Below, piece after piece: positions 44,420 to 54,089 of a stretch of 64,000 nt of DNA. The DNA comes from an uncultured Lachnospiraceae bacterium (GTDB lineage: Bacteria > Bacillota > Clostridia > Lachnospirales > Lachnospiraceae). Within the stretch, counting starts at the first letter, position 1, and each line of letters begins with the position of its first letter. Location: the NCBI GenBank assembly GCA_902789175.1, contig CADANF010000008.1:48872-112871 (forward strand), in the 5' to 3' direction. Under the pieces are notes generated by a model. The model saw only the letters and a list, made by a program, of their open reading frames with translations. It did not search any database and was not told the DNA's origin. The position numbers were made by a program, and so were the translations under genes.

Positions 44420-45319
44420 TTATAAAGATTCATAAAAACGCCCAACTTCTCTCCAGGCCTCTTTTGATTCTTCCATTAATTTACCACCTAACTGAAATAC
44501 ATGAAACATCCCCTGATATACGGTGAATCTTACCTGTACTCCCTGAGATTTTGCCTTTAAATATAATTCTTCTGAATCGGATAAAAGCATTTCATCAGAT
44601 CCAGCCTGCACGAGCATAGGCGGAAATCCAGAAAAATCCCCGAACAAAGGAGATATTCTTATATCCTTTTTATCCGTCTCTCCCGGATATGGATTATTAA
44701 ATATAAGTTCATCATTTCCACCGCCAAATACAGGATCGATCTCCTTATTATTTACATAGGATGGTCCTGAAGTAGTAAGATCTGCCCAAGGCGACATAAC
44801 AACAATGCCAGCAGGCAGTTTTTTCCACTGAGAACGTATCAGATGAACTAACGCTAGCGCAAGGCCACCTCCTGCAGAATCTCCTGATAAAATGATTCTC
44901 GAAGGATCTATATTAAGATCATATATAAGATAGTCGTAAGCCACCATAGCATCATCAAGCGCCGCAGGAAATACATATTCCGGAGCAACTCTATAATCCA
45001 CAGCAAAAACCGTGCCTCCCCTGGAAACTTCATGATAATAGCCTGCAACTCTATTATAATTTCTCTTGAAAGCCTGGCAGTATCCTCCTCCATGAAACAT
45101 TAATGTAACCCAGTCTGATCCACCTTCTTTTGAGGAAAGTCTAAGCATTTTAAAATTCCCCATATCAAGCACCTCTGAATCTATATGATCAGGATATTTA
45201 TATACCCTGTCTATCTCTGACTCAGAAAATCTGGATAATCTAAGGTCAGTAAACCTATCCATCTGGTTAATATCAGCCACTAAATTCTTTATTAATCTGG
45301 TACGTCTACTGAGTTCCAT
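44420..45319 (-). CDS. Alpha/beta-hydrolase, hormone-sensitive-lipase-like esterase
   Basis: The 299-aa protein has the oxyanion motif FHGGGYCQ, the nucleophile elbow GDSAGGG, the acid residue in GSDEMLLSD and the catalytic His in GMFHVFQL, the set seen in family IV (HSL) carboxylesterases. It has no signal peptide, so it acts in the cytoplasm on an unknown ester. Its start overlaps the end of the GTPase-nuclease fusion gene by 14 bases and it runs into the response regulator gene, so translation factor, esterase and two-component system may share one transcript. Confidence 0.88.
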   Translation of the reverse strand: MELSRRTRLIKNLVADINQMDRFTDLRLSRFSESEIDRVYKYPDHIDSEVLDMGNFKMLRLSSKEGGSDWVTLMFHGGGYCQAFKRNYNRVAGYYHEVSRGGTVFAVDYRVAPEYVFPAALDDAMVAYDYLIYDLNIDPSRIILSGDSAGGGLALALVHLIRSQWKKLPAGIVVMSPWADLTTSGPSYVNNKEIDPVFGGGNDELIFNNPYPGETDKKDIRISPLFGDFSGFPPMLVQAGSDEMLLSDSEELYLKAKSQGVQVRFTVYQGMFHVFQLGGKLMEESKEAWREVGRFYESL

Positions 45320-47948
45320 CAGTTTTCTCCTTTATCTTACTGATTATTTCTTCTGACATTTCTATACCATCTTTTAAAACCGCTGAATGCACATTTGTAA
45401 ACTGCCTGCTAAACTCCTTTGTAGTCTCCATCACATCATGATAAAACTCATTAGCAGATACCCTTGTTGCCCCGGATCCAAAGATGATCAGCTGTATAAG
45501 CCCGTCAGAAGTAGCAACTCTTATATCATAAGAATCTTTATTCTGATCCGTAAATTTAGCAATATACTGATCAGCTGTTTCAGCCTCTTTAGTATAGACC
45601 ACATGGATATTATGATAATCCATTACATCAGTAAAATGCCCTTTTACTTTATATGCATCAAATACAACAATTATCTCTTCGTTTTTTATGGCCTGATAAT
45701 TACATATCATATCAAGCAGTTTTGCTCTCGCGCCATCCATATTATCTTCTGCTAATTCTTTTAATTCTGGCCAGGCATAAATTATATTATATCCATCAAT
45801 AAGAAGATATTTTTCATTCTTCTTTTTAACGGCAGTCCTCTTAAAACTAAGCATAGCGGACTGTCTTTTAAAATGATTCTTATTTTCAAATGGATCATTC
45901 TTTTTATTTCTGTTTATATTATTTAATATATCATCAATCTCATCTGTCCCAATAGCTTCCAGCCTTTCAGAAAGTGGAATGACTTTTGAACTTTCATGAC
46001 CCATATCATCTTCATCACAAGGGAAATCAAAATATTTCTCTAATCTAGGATAAATATGCATATATTCATCACTGATATACCATGGCACAAACATGGCAGC
46101 TCCATGGTCTACAAATACAGATCCTGCAGAATCAAGCATATCGCTGTCCGGGTCATAATCAAACTCTTCAACAACTTTATCCTGATCCTTACATATATCA
46201 TATCCGTCATATTTAAAGCTGATAAGTCCTGCACCATGAGTATAAGTATTTAATTCCCCCTGATAATTACCTATCTTTGAAACCGGTGCTCTTCCTACAA
46301 TAGTAACAATATCCTTGTCCTGATTTTCAATAACAGCAGTACCATTAAACAATTCTATATCAGTAAGAGCACGACCAGCTGCACTTTGAGGAAGATTTAT
46401 AACAAAACTAAAAAATGGCTCTAAAATCACACTTTCAGTTTTCATAAGGCCCTGTCTTACAGCACGCAGAACAGCTTCTCTCATATCCTGTGATTCTGTA
46501 TGTTTCTTATGAGAACGTCCTGCACATACAGTGATCTTAACATCTGTAAGCGGCGCATCTATAAGGACTCCCCTAAGACAAGTATTTGAAAGATTTGATA
46601 ATATATTTTTTTGATAATTAATAGATAATTCATCTGTAGTAACATCATTGGAAAGAACCACACCACTGCCCCTTTTTAAAGGTTCTATAAGCACATGAAC
46701 TTCTGCATAATGTTTAAGAGGTTCATAATGCCCGCATCCATAAGTAGGATTTACGATAGTCTCTTTATAAAGAACTTTTCCATCGCCAAATGCTACATCT
46801 ATATTAAAACGCTCACTTATTACTGCTTTAAGGATCTGCAGTTGGATTTCACCCATAATGCAAACTTCAATAGTTTCATTTTCTTCATTCCAATATAAAG
46901 ACAGTAAAGGTTCTTCCTCTTCTAGTTCTTTTAATTCAGGAAAGAAATCTCTTGCTTTGATCTCATTTGGAAGATTTAAATTATATTTTAAAACAGGCTT
47001 TATCTTAATCTCACTTTTATCGAGCATATAGCCAAAGCCCTGACCTGCGTAGGTTTTTGAAGGTCCGATAAGAGCAACTATATCACCGGCAACAGCTTCT
47101 TTTAAGATTTCAAATTTAGCCCCATCATATTTTCTTATCTCATTTATCTTTTCATCATCAGAAATTAAATCTTTTACAGCAATCTTTCCACCTGTAATTT
47201 TTACAAAGGTTAATCTTTTCTCCTTATCCCTTGATATCTTATAGGCCAATGCGCCAAACTCTTCTGGATATTCTCTTTCTTTAATAAGTCCTGAAATAGA
47301 GTCTAAAAATAAATCTATTCCCATTTCCTTTAATGCTGATCCAAAATATACCGGAAACATCTCTCTATTATATATCAGTTCTTTAAGACAAGCCTCCGGG
47401 ATTGCTCCTGTTTCAAGGAAATAATTTAAAGCTTCCTCTGAAAGAAGAGCTGCCTCATCAAAAAATTCTTCATCCGAAGCAGTCATATCAATAAAACCCG
47501 CCGAAAGATTTTCATTTAATTCTTCTAAGATTTCTTCTTTGCTTCTTACTGCCATATCCATCTTATTAACAAAGATAAAACATGGAATATTATATTCCTG
47601 AAGAAGATTAAAAAGTGTTCTTGTATGGGCAGTTATACCATCAGATGAAGAGATCAAAAGGACGCAATAATCCAGAACACTGAGAGCTCTTTCTATTTCC
47701 GCAGTAAAGTCCACGTGTCCTGGTGTATCAATAACAGTAAATTCTATATCTTTATAATTAAAACCGGCAGGCTTGGAATATATGGTTATCCCACGTTTTT
47801 TTTCCATAGAATACGTATCCAAAAAGGCAGTACCATTATCTACCCTTCCAAGATTCTTTATCTTACCTGTATGTTTTAAAATACTCTCTACAAGAGTTGT
47901 CTTTCCCGCATCAACGTGAGCAAGAAATCCTATAGTTATCTTTTTCAT
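45306..47948 (-). CDS. TetM/EF-G-like ribosomal GTPase fused to Rae1/YacP-type NYN nuclease
   Basis: The 880-aa protein joins two parts. Residues 1 to about 650 are a ribosomal-protection-type translation GTPase: G1 AHVDAGKT, G2 RGITI, G3 DTPGH, G4 NKMD, then EF-G-like domains II-V. The domain IV tip that reads YSPVSTP in TetM instead reads GRSHKKHTESQDMREA, so tetracycline resistance is doubtful. Residues about 711-880 are an NYN/PIN domain close to B. subtilis Rae1 (YacP), which cuts mRNA in the ribosomal A site. It shows LLIDGYNIIYAWPEL, VVFDAYKVKG, YTKEAETADQYI and VATSDG, with the four acidic residues. A linker of about 60 residues joins them. I use the ATG at 47946-47948; another lies 15 bases upstream. 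Role inferred: ribosome-guided mRNA cleavage or rescue. Confidence 0.88.
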   Translation of the reverse strand: MKKITIGFLAHVDAGKTTLVESILKHTGKIKNLGRVDNGTAFLDTYSMEKKRGITIYSKPAGFNYKDIEFTVIDTPGHVDFTAEIERALSVLDYCVLLISSSDGITAHTRTLFNLLQEYNIPCFIFVNKMDMAVRSKEEILEELNENLSAGFIDMTASDEEFFDEAALLSEEALNYFLETGAIPEACLKELIYNREMFPVYFGSALKEMGIDLFLDSISGLIKEREYPEEFGALAYKISRDKEKRLTFVKITGGKIAVKDLISDDEKINEIRKYDGAKFEILKEAVAGDIVALIGPSKTYAGQGFGYMLDKSEIKIKPVLKYNLNLPNEIKARDFFPELKELEEEEPLLSLYWNEENETIEVCIMGEIQLQILKAVISERFNIDVAFGDGKVLYKETIVNPTYGCGHYEPLKHYAEVHVLIEPLKRGSGVVLSNDVTTDELSINYQKNILSNLSNTCLRGVLIDAPLTDVKITVCAGRSHKKHTESQDMREAVLRAVRQGLMKTESVILEPFFSFVINLPQSAAGRALTDIELFNGTAVIENQDKDIVTIVGRAPVSKIGNYQGELNTYTHGAGLISFKYDGYDICKDQDKVVEEFDYDPDSDMLDSAGSVFVDHGAAMFVPWYISDEYMHIYPRLEKYFDFPCDEDDMGHESSKVIPLSERLEAIGTDEIDDILNNINRNKKNDPFENKNHFKRQSAMLSFKRTAVKKKNEKYLLIDGYNIIYAWPELKELAEDNMDGARAKLLDMICNYQAIKNEEIIVVFDAYKVKGHFTDVMDYHNIHVVYTKEAETADQYIAKFTDQNKDSYDIRVATSDGLIQLIIFGSGATRVSANEFYHDVMETTKEFSRQFTNVHSAVLKDGIEMSEEIISKIKEKTDGTQ

Positions 47949-48013
47949 CCGTCTTTCTTTCATTAAGCTTTAACAATTAATTTTTAACACATATGTCATA
48001 TTTTAATATATGA

Positions 48014-48043
48014 AAAGAAGCATGTAAATATACATGCTTCTTT
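48014..48043 (-). terminator. Terminator of mscL
   Basis: AAAGAAGCATGTA (48014-48026) pairs with TACATGCTTCTTT (48031-48043) around a 4-base loop, 25 bases after the mscL stop. The minus-strand continuation is TTCATATA. Confidence 0.8.
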
Positions 48044-48068
48044 AAACATAAGTATTGATTTATTATCT

Positions 48069-48497
48069 TCAATCTTTAAGATCTGATGTACAATGAGGAC
48101 ATTTTGTCGCATTGATATCAATTTCCGACTGACAATAAGGGCACTTCTTTGTTGTAGGCGCAGCCTCTTCTTCTTTCTTCTTTCCAAGAGACATAAGCTT
48201 ATTAGCAGCTTTAATGATACAGAAAAGAATAAGAGCCATAATAAGGAAATTAATTACAGCTGAGATAAACTGTCCCCAATATAAGGCAATTTCTTCGCTT
48301 CCTTCAGCAGCTTTTCTAAGAACAATCTTGCCACCGAATTCAGTTCCGCCAATAAGGTTAAGTAATGGTGTAATAAAACAATCTGTAAAAGAAGTTACAA
48401 GATCCTTAAATGCAGCACCAATGATAACACCGACAGCCATGCTGATAACATTTCCCTGAAGTGCAAATTCTTTAAATTCCTTTAAAAATTTCTTCAT
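48069..48497 (-). CDS. mscL: Large-conductance mechanosensitive channel MscL with zinc ribbon
   Basis: MscL opens under membrane tension to release solutes during osmotic downshock. The 142-aa protein has the conserved N-terminus (EFKEFALQGNVISMAVGVIIGAAF), two membrane segments (about 14-40 and 76-97) and, after the cytoplasmic helix, a C-terminal zinc ribbon (CPYC and CPHC, about 117-136) that E. coli MscL lacks. I use the ATG at 48495-48497; AGGGGA is 9 bases upstream. It follows tpiA by 74 bases. Confidence 0.94.
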   Translation of the reverse strand: MKKFLKEFKEFALQGNVISMAVGVIIGAAFKDLVTSFTDCFITPLLNLIGGTEFGGKIVLRKAAEGSEEIALYWGQFISAVINFLIMALILFCIIKAANKLMSLGKKKEEEAAPTTKKCPYCQSEIDINATKCPHCTSDLKD

Positions 48498-48571
48498 AAA
48501 AAACAATCCCCTGTCCTTTAAGATATAAGAGCTTTTTAAGCACTAAAAACCACTTTAAAATGAGGCGTTAA

Positions 48572-49324
48572 TTACTTATTGTAATTTACGATCTTACCGA
48601 AGTCTGGCTTAAGTGAAGCACCACCTATAAGTCCACCGTCGATATTTGGCTTGCTGAGAAGTTCAGCAGCATTTGAAGCATTCATAGATCCACCATACTG
48701 GATACGAACAGCTTCAGCTGTAGCTTCATCATAAAGCTTAGCAATAAGAGAACGGATGAAAGCACAAACTTCTTCAGCCTGGTCAGCTGTTGCTGTCTCA
48801 CCTGTACCGATTGCCCAGATTGGCTCATAAGCGATAACAAGGTTCTTAACCTGATCAGCTGTTACGCCGCTAAGATCCCATGTGATCTGTCTTTCGATCC
48901 ACTCTTTGTATGTGTCAGCCTTACGAAGTGCAAGTGACTCACCACAGCAAAGGATTGGTGTAAGGCCAGCAGCAAATGCCTTCTTAACCTTGGCATTGAT
49001 AAGGATATCATTCTCACCGAAGATATCTCTTCTCTCTGAATGACCCATGATAACATACTTAACACCAGCATCTACAAGCATAGGAGCTGAGATTTCACCT
49101 GTAAAAGCACCCTTATCTTCGATATAGAAGTTTTCAGCACCAACTGAAACATTTGAACCCTTAACAGCTTCTACAACTGGAACGATATCGATAGCTGGAA
49201 CGCAGTATACAACATCAACTTCATCATTATTTACAAGATCCTTAAGTGTATCAACAAGCTTAAGAGCCTCTGATGGAGTCATATTCATTTTCCAGTTACC
49301 AGCAATAATCTTTCTTCTTGCCAT
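48572..49324 (-). CDS. tpiA: Triosephosphate isomerase
   Basis: It interconverts dihydroxyacetone phosphate and glyceraldehyde 3-phosphate in glycolysis. The 250-aa TIM barrel has [11 protein letters not shown] at the N-terminus, the catalytic His in [13 protein letters not shown], the catalytic Glu in [11 protein letters not shown] and the phosphate-binding [11 protein letters not shown]. The codons are richer in G and C at third positions than in neighbours, as expected for a highly expressed gene. It follows pgk by 84 bases; a short hairpin lies between them. Confidence 0.97.
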   Translation of the reverse strand: MARRKIIAGNWKMNMTPSEALKLVDTLKDLVNNDEVDVVYCVPAIDIVPVVEAVKGSNVSVGAENFYIEDKGAFTGEISAPMLVDAGVKYVIMGHSERRDIFGENDILINAKVKKAFAAGLTPILCCGESLALRKADTYKEWIERQITWDLSGVTADQVKNLVIAYEPIWAIGTGETATADQAEEVCAFIRSLIAKLYDEATAEAVRIQYGGSMNASNAAELLSKPNIDGGLIGGASLKPDFGKIVNYNK

Positions 49325-49364
49325 TTTAATTATCTCCTTAAAAAAGTTTACTAACTTACATTAA

Positions 49365-49384
49365 GCAGGGGTTTTATCCCCTGC
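49365..49384 (-). other. Intergenic hairpin between pgk and tpiA
   Basis: GCAGGGG (49365-49371) pairs with CCCCTGC (49378-49384) around a 6-base loop. No T-run follows on the minus strand, so it looks like an RNA processing or stability element, not a terminator. Confidence 0.5.
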
Positions 49385-49408
49385 CGAATGTAATAGAATG
49401 TTTAATTC

Positions 49409-50623
49409 TTATTTATCGTTTGCTGCTGCAACACCTGGAAGTTCCTTACCTTCAAGGAATTCAAGTGAAGCTCCACCACCTGTTGAGATATGGCTCATCT
49501 TGTCGCCATAGCCAAGCTGGTTAACAGCTGCTGCTGAATCACCACCACCGATGATTGTTGTAGCATCTGTCTCAGCAAGAGCTGCTGCAACTGACTTTGT
49601 ACCCTTAGCAAGTACCGGGTTCTCGAATACACCCATAGGTCCGTTCCAAACAACTGTCTTAGCTGTCTTAACAGCCTCAGAATAAAGCTCGATTGTCTTA
49701 GGTCCGATATCTGCACCTTCTCTATCAGCAGGGATCTTATCTGTATCAACTACTTCTGTTGAGATTGATGGATCGTCAATTGGATCTGGGAAATTGTCAA
49801 TAAGAACTGCATCAACTGGAAGAAGAAGCTTCTTACCAAGCTTTTCAGCCTTAGCCATCATTTCCTTACAATAATCAATCTTTGTCTCGTCAAGGAGTGA
49901 CTTACCGATTTCATATCCCTTAGCCTTAAGGAATGTGTAAGCCATACCACCACCGATGATAAGTGTATCACACTTCTCAAGGAGGTTATCAATAACGTTA
50001 AGCTTATCAGCTACCTTAGCACCACCAAGGATTGCAACGAAAGGACGAACAGGATTTTCAACTGCATTACCAAGGAATGCAATTTCCTTCTCCATAAGGT
50101 AACCAACTACGCATGTATCAACATACTTTGTAACACCAACATTTGAGCAGTGAGCTCTGTGAGCTGTACCAAATGCATCATTAACGAATACATCAGCGAT
50201 TGATGCAAGATCCTCTGAAAATGCATCTTCGTTCTTTGTCTCTTCTTTTCTGAAACGTGTGTTCTCAAGAAGGATAACGTCGCCGTCCTTCATTTCAGCA
50301 ACTGCAGCCTTAACGTTTGCACCTACTACTTCAGGATCAACTACGAACTTAACTTCCTGACCAAGAAGCTCTGAAAGTCTAACTGCAACAGGAGCAAGAG
50401 TCTTTGTAAGCTTATCTTCTTCTGTCTTAACCTTTCCTAAGTGTGAGCAAAGGATTAACTTACCGCCATCAGCGATAAGCTTCTTAAGTGTAGGAAGAGC
50501 AGCTACAAGACGATTCTCGTCTGTGATCTGACCATTCTTAAGAGGTACATTGAAGTCGCATCTTACAAGGACACGCTGTCCCTTTACATTGATGTCATCT
50601 ACTGTTTTCTTGTTAAGTGACAT
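49409..50623 (-). CDS. pgk: Phosphoglycerate kinase
   Basis: It makes ATP from 1,3-bisphosphoglycerate. The 404-aa protein has [59 protein letters not shown] and the nucleotide-binding [14 protein letters not shown] use the ATG at 50621-50623 because GGAGG lies 9 bases upstream and the preceding open frame has no homology. It follows gap, but a strong terminator stands between them, so it either has a separate promoter or relies on readthrough. Confidence 0.97.
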   Translation of the reverse strand: MSLNKKTVDDINVKGQRVLVRCDFNVPLKNGQITDENRLVAALPTLKKLIADGGKLILCSHLGKVKTEEDKLTKTLAPVAVRLSELLGQEVKFVVDPEVVGANVKAAVAEMKDGDVILLENTRFRKEETKNEDAFSEDLASIADVFVNDAFGTAHRAHCSNVGVTKYVDTCVVGYLMEKEIAFLGNAVENPVRPFVAILGGAKVADKLNVIDNLLEKCDTLIIGGGMAYTFLKAKGYEIGKSLLDETKIDYCKEMMAKAEKLGKKLLLPVDAVLIDNFPDPIDDPSISTEVVDTDKIPADREGADIGPKTIELYSEAVKTAKTVVWNGPMGVFENPVLAKGTKSVAAALAETDATTIIGGGDSAAAVNQLGYGDKMSHISTGGGASLEFLEGKELPGVAAANDK

Positions 50624-50689
50624 ATAAAAATCCTCCAATTCATATTTTCCTGCATCTTTAATTAACAACACAGGTCTTCTCGTAAATGA

Positions 50690-50732
50690 GATAAAAAATA
50701 AGGGATCCGGTCCATACTTTAGACCGGACCCC
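50690..50732 (-). terminator. Terminator after gap
   Basis: GGGATCCGGTC (50702-50712) pairs with GACCGGACCCC (50722-50732), with one G-U pair in minus-strand RNA. It is followed by TTATTTTTTATC on that strand, 32 bases after the gap stop. Confidence 0.9.
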
Positions 50733-50764
50733 TCTAATTTAGGTCTTTCTTAAAGCCTGATCAA

Positions 50765-51799
50765 TTAAGCAAGCTCTGCGAAGTACTTGATTGTTCTAAC
50801 CATCTGTGATGTGTAAGAATTCTCATTATCATACCATGAAACAACCTGTACAAGATATGTCTTCTCATCAACCTTTGATACCTTTGTCTGTGTAGCATCG
50901 AAGAGTGAACCGAATCTCATACCAACGATATCGCTTGAAACGATTTCTTCTGTTGTGTAACCAAAGCTTTCTGTAGCTTCAGACTTCATAGCTGCATTGA
51001 TTGCATCTGGAGTAACTTCCTTATCTGTTACGATAACAGCATCAAGGATTGTTGTTGAACCTGTAGGAGTTGGAACACGCTGAGCTCCACCGATGAGCTT
51101 ACCGTTAAGTTCTGGAATTACAAGTCCGATAGCCTTAGCAGCACCTGTTGAGTTAGGAACGATATTTACAGCACCTGCTCTTGCTCTTCTCTTATCACCC
51201 TTTCTCTGTGGTCCGTCAAGGATCATCTGATCACCTGTGTAAGCATGAATTGTTGTCATGATACCAGATGAGATAGGAGCGAAATCATTAAGAGCCTTAG
51301 CCATAGGAGCTAAGCAGTTTGTTGTGCATGATGCAGCTGAGATGATCTTGTCATCAGCTGTTAATGTCTCGTGGTTAACGTTGTAAACGATTGTAGGAAG
51401 ATCATTTCCAGCAGGAGCTGAAATAACAACCTTCTTAGCACCAGCATTGATATGAGCCTGTGCCTTCTCCTTTGATGTATAGAAACCTGAGCACTCGAGA
51501 ACTACATCAACACCAAGTTCTCCCCAAGGACAATTGTTAGCATCTGGCTCCTTGTAGATCTTAAGAGTCTTGCCCTTAACTGTGATTGTTCCAGCCTCAT
51601 CATCAGCTGTAACCTGATTTTCTTCACCAATACCAACATATCTACCCTGTGATGAATCATACTTTAAAAGATGTGCAAGCATTGAAGGAGATGTAAGATC
51701 GTTGATTGCTACAACCTCATATCCTTCTGCGCCGAACATCTGTCTGAAAGCAAGACGTCCGATACGACCAAAACCATTAATCGCTACTTTAACTGCCAT
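50765..51799 (-). CDS. gap: Glyceraldehyde-3-phosphate dehydrogenase (type I)
   Basis: It oxidises glyceraldehyde 3-phosphate to 1,3-bisphosphoglycerate with NAD+. The 344-aa protein has the NAD-binding [18 protein letters not shown], the catalytic cysteine in [28 protein letters not shown], and ends with [21 protein letters not shown] use the ATG at 51797-51799, with AGGAGG about 8 bases upstream. Codon use suggests high expression. It has a good promoter and a short leader with a hairpin. Confidence 0.97.
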   Translation of the reverse strand: MAVKVAINGFGRIGRLAFRQMFGAEGYEVVAINDLTSPSMLAHLLKYDSSQGRYVGIGEENQVTADDEAGTITVKGKTLKIYKEPDANNCPWGELGVDVVLECSGFYTSKEKAQAHINAGAKKVVISAPAGNDLPTIVYNVNHETLTADDKIISAASCTTNCLAPMAKALNDFAPISSGIMTTIHAYTGDQMILDGPQRKGDKRRARAGAVNIVPNSTGAAKAIGLVIPELNGKLIGGAQRVPTPTGSTTILDAVIVTDKEVTPDAINAAMKSEATESFGYTTEEIVSSDIVGMRFGSLFDATQTKVSKVDEKTYLVQVVSWYDNENSYTSQMVRTIKYFAELA

Positions 51800-51892
51800 G
51801 TTAAAATTCCTCCTAGAAAATTTATTTTCTTTTCTTGTTACTGTAGAAAAGTAACAATATAATCCGTGAATCATTTATTCACTCACACCTAA

Positions 51893-51921
51893 ACTATACA
51901 GTTTTAGGCCGTGAATTTCAA
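51893..51921 (-). promoter_or_regulatory. Promoter of gap
   Basis: Minus-strand TTGAAA (51916-51921), a 17-base spacer and TATAGT (51893-51898). The leader of about 85 bases contains a hairpin near its middle (TTGTTACT ... AGTAACAA, about 51833-51858) that may stabilise the mRNA. The rest of the 224-base gap to the next gene shows nothing else. Confidence 0.7.
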
Positions 51922-52023
51922 GTGTAAATTAGTCAGTTTCTCATAAAACCGGATAAACTAGGCATTTTGATAGTTTAAATCGATTCCGTAACTGATTTTT
52001 TGTTTAATATTTTCTTTGTTTTT

Positions 52024-52833
52024 TCACAAATTATGAAATATTGGCTTCATATTTTTAAATGTACAATAATATTTAAACCCTAACTTCTTCAGTCTCATGG
52101 ATTCTTCGATAAAATTATAACCTAATGTATCCAGTTTATGACTGTCAGAACCGAAGGTTATTATTTCACCTCCCAATTCCTTATAAAGTTTCAGTAATTC
52201 ATCATTTGGATGAGCAAAATCAAGTCCTCTTGTAAGGCTTCCTGTGTTAACCTCTATACCCTTTCCTTTATTGATAAGGTTTTTAAAAATCTGCTCAAAA
52301 ATGACCAGATATTCTTTTGGATTAAAATTTCTTGCCTTAGTAGGACCATATCTTAAGATATAATCCAAATGTCCATAAACATTAAAATCATTAAAATGTT
52401 CTGTATTATAAAGAATCGTTTCAAAATACTTTTCATATCCTTCTTTTTCACTGTATTTTTCAAAGAACTCCGGATAATAAGGATCCATTCCATCTACAAA
52501 ATGAGAAGAACAGATTATAAAATCCAGATCCTTATATTTATCAGAAAATGAAGAGAGTTTTTCACAAGTAGAAGGCATAACCCCCTGCTCTACCCCAATC
52601 TTTATATCTATCTTATCTTTAAACTCTTCTCTTACTATCTTTAAATATGGAATATATCTTTCCATGTCTAAGTTAAAGTCAACTTCATCCGGCAACTCAG
52701 GAAAATCCAGATCATTATGATCTGTAATGCATATTTCTTTCATTTCAAGGCTTATAGCCTTATTAATAAGATCTTTTACTGCCGTCTCACAGTCTCCGGA
52801 AAATTCAGTATGTAAATGGTAATCTGGTATCAT
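52024..52833 (-). CDS. PHP-domain phosphatase, histidinol-phosphatase (HisJ-type)
   Basis: The 269-aa protein is a PHP metal-dependent phosphoesterase. Metal ligands are visible in DYHLHTEFSGD, ITDHNDLDFP, EQGVMPS, CSSHFVDG, GHLDYILRYG and GSDSHKLDTLG. Length and order fit the HisK/HisJ histidinol-phosphatase of Firmicutes, but no other his gene is nearby, so the substrate could differ. It follows the Ser/Thr kinase gene by 14 bases. Confidence 0.82.
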   Translation of the reverse strand: MIPDYHLHTEFSGDCETAVKDLINKAISLEMKEICITDHNDLDFPELPDEVDFNLDMERYIPYLKIVREEFKDKIDIKIGVEQGVMPSTCEKLSSFSDKYKDLDFIICSSHFVDGMDPYYPEFFEKYSEKEGYEKYFETILYNTEHFNDFNVYGHLDYILRYGPTKARNFNPKEYLVIFEQIFKNLINKGKGIEVNTGSLTRGLDFAHPNDELLKLYKELGGEIITFGSDSHKLDTLGYNFIEESMRLKKLGFKYYCTFKNMKPIFHNL

Positions 52834-52847
52834 ATTTTATCCTCTTA

Positions 52848-53996
52848 CTATTTAATAATATTTTCTAAAATCATACAAATAGCAACTAACATACAAAATA
52901 TAACAAAATCATAAAATACGATTCCGATATATCTTATCTTCTTATTTTTACTGGAAGTTATCTTAAACAAACTCTGTACTCCCATATAATCATTTGAAAA
53001 AAAACAAATGGCCATTAGTGCTATGAACATACATAACCTATTAATAAATAAAACTCTACTGTCATTTATATTTTCAGATTCATATGCAAATGCTACCTGA
53101 AAATTAAGTATGTATACTATAGAAGCAGTAATCATCTTTCCAATATAGCCTGTTCTAAAACCAGGAGGTAAAAATCTGAATACTTTTCCTCCATATAATC
53201 CTTTATAAGAATCATTCTTTTTATCTGATGCAGGTTTATTCTTTTCTTCTTTTTTATCTTTATTATTGTCTGCATTACTATGACCCGATATAAAAGATAA
53301 TATTTCCTTAGAATTCTGAAATCTATTTTCCGGATCGATCTGCATACATTTTTTCACAAATCTATCAAGGCAATCCGATTGTATACCTATATAATTAATG
53401 ATATATTCCACTGTAGCTCCAAGTCCATATATATCAGTTCTAGAATCAGTTTCTCCGAAACCAAACTGCTCGGGTGCTGCAAAATCAACAGTTCCCATTA
53501 TAGTAGTATCTTTACTTTTTTTCCCCTTATTTTTCTTATTTCCAAATAGTCTGGATATATCAAAATCAATAATTATCGGACTTTCATCATAAGCAATTAT
53601 TATATTATCAGGTTTTATATCTCTATGTATTATAGGTGGATTAGTAGAATGAATATCATTTAATATTAATGACATCTGGCTTATAAAACCAATAACCCAT
53701 TTTTCATCTATGAGATCTTTATTATATTCAATATATTTTGTAAGTGAAGGCCCATGAACGAACTGCTGTACTATATAATATTTATTTTCATTAATCTTTA
53801 TTATTTCTTTAATTTTAGGGACTCCATTAATCTTACTATTTAGTAGGATCTCATATATTACTTTATTATCTTTTGAAATTTCTTTGATAATACATTTATC
53901 TCCTATTTCAATACTGAAAGCACTATAAATATGTTTTCTATCAGAAATAGTTGATTCTATCTCATATTTAGATAAAACTTCTTCTGGTATATCCAT
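52848..53996 (-). CDS. Membrane-associated Ser/Thr protein kinase (Hanks type)
   Basis: The 382-aa protein has a kinase domain (about residues 10-240) with the catalytic loop IIHRDIKPDN, the metal-binding DFD in place of DFG (IIIDFDISRLFG), and AAPEQFG. The invariant Lys is probably that of CIIKEISKD. A charged linker (about 245-275) leads to three hydrophobic segments (about 290-312, 322-342, 356-380). There are no PASTA repeats, so it is not PrkC; it resembles the kinases common in Lachnospiraceae next to small accessory genes. The activation loop is lysine-rich. GAGAGG precedes the ATG. Confidence 0.88.
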   Translation of the reverse strand: MDIPEEVLSKYEIESTISDRKHIYSAFSIEIGDKCIIKEISKDNKVIYEILLNSKINGVPKIKEIIKINENKYYIVQQFVHGPSLTKYIEYNKDLIDEKWVIGFISQMSLILNDIHSTNPPIIHRDIKPDNIIIAYDESPIIIDFDISRLFGNKKNKGKKSKDTTIMGTVDFAAPEQFGFGETDSRTDIYGLGATVEYIINYIGIQSDCLDRFVKKCMQIDPENRFQNSKEILSFISGHSNADNNKDKKEEKNKPASDKKNDSYKGLYGGKVFRFLPPGFRTGYIGKMITASIVYILNFQVAFAYESENINDSRVLFINRLCMFIALMAICFFSNDYMGVQSLFKITSSKNKKIRYIGIVFYDFVIFCMLVAICMILENIIK

Positions 53997-54045
53997 AAAT
54001 TCCTCTCTACAACAATAACTAATTAATCCAGGTCATTATAGCATA

Positions 54046-54076
54046 AAATAAGGGCGTATGTAATTCATACACCCTT
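54046..54076 (-). terminator. Terminator of the duplicated-domain membrane protein gene
   Basis: GGGCGTATG (54052-54060) pairs with CATACACCC (54066-54074). The single mismatch becomes G-U on the minus strand, followed by TTATTTTAT. Confidence 0.75.
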
Positions 54077-54089
54077 TATAACAAAAAAC

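Noticed and set aside
45306-47948. Tetracycline-resistance gene tet(M)-like
   Set aside because: The domain IV tip loop that dislodges tetracycline is replaced and the protein carries an extra nuclease domain, so resistance is not supported.
50623-51874. Extended N-termini of pgk and gap
   Set aside because: The extra codons lie in leader or promoter sequence, and both genes have strong ribosome-binding sites at the family-typical starts.
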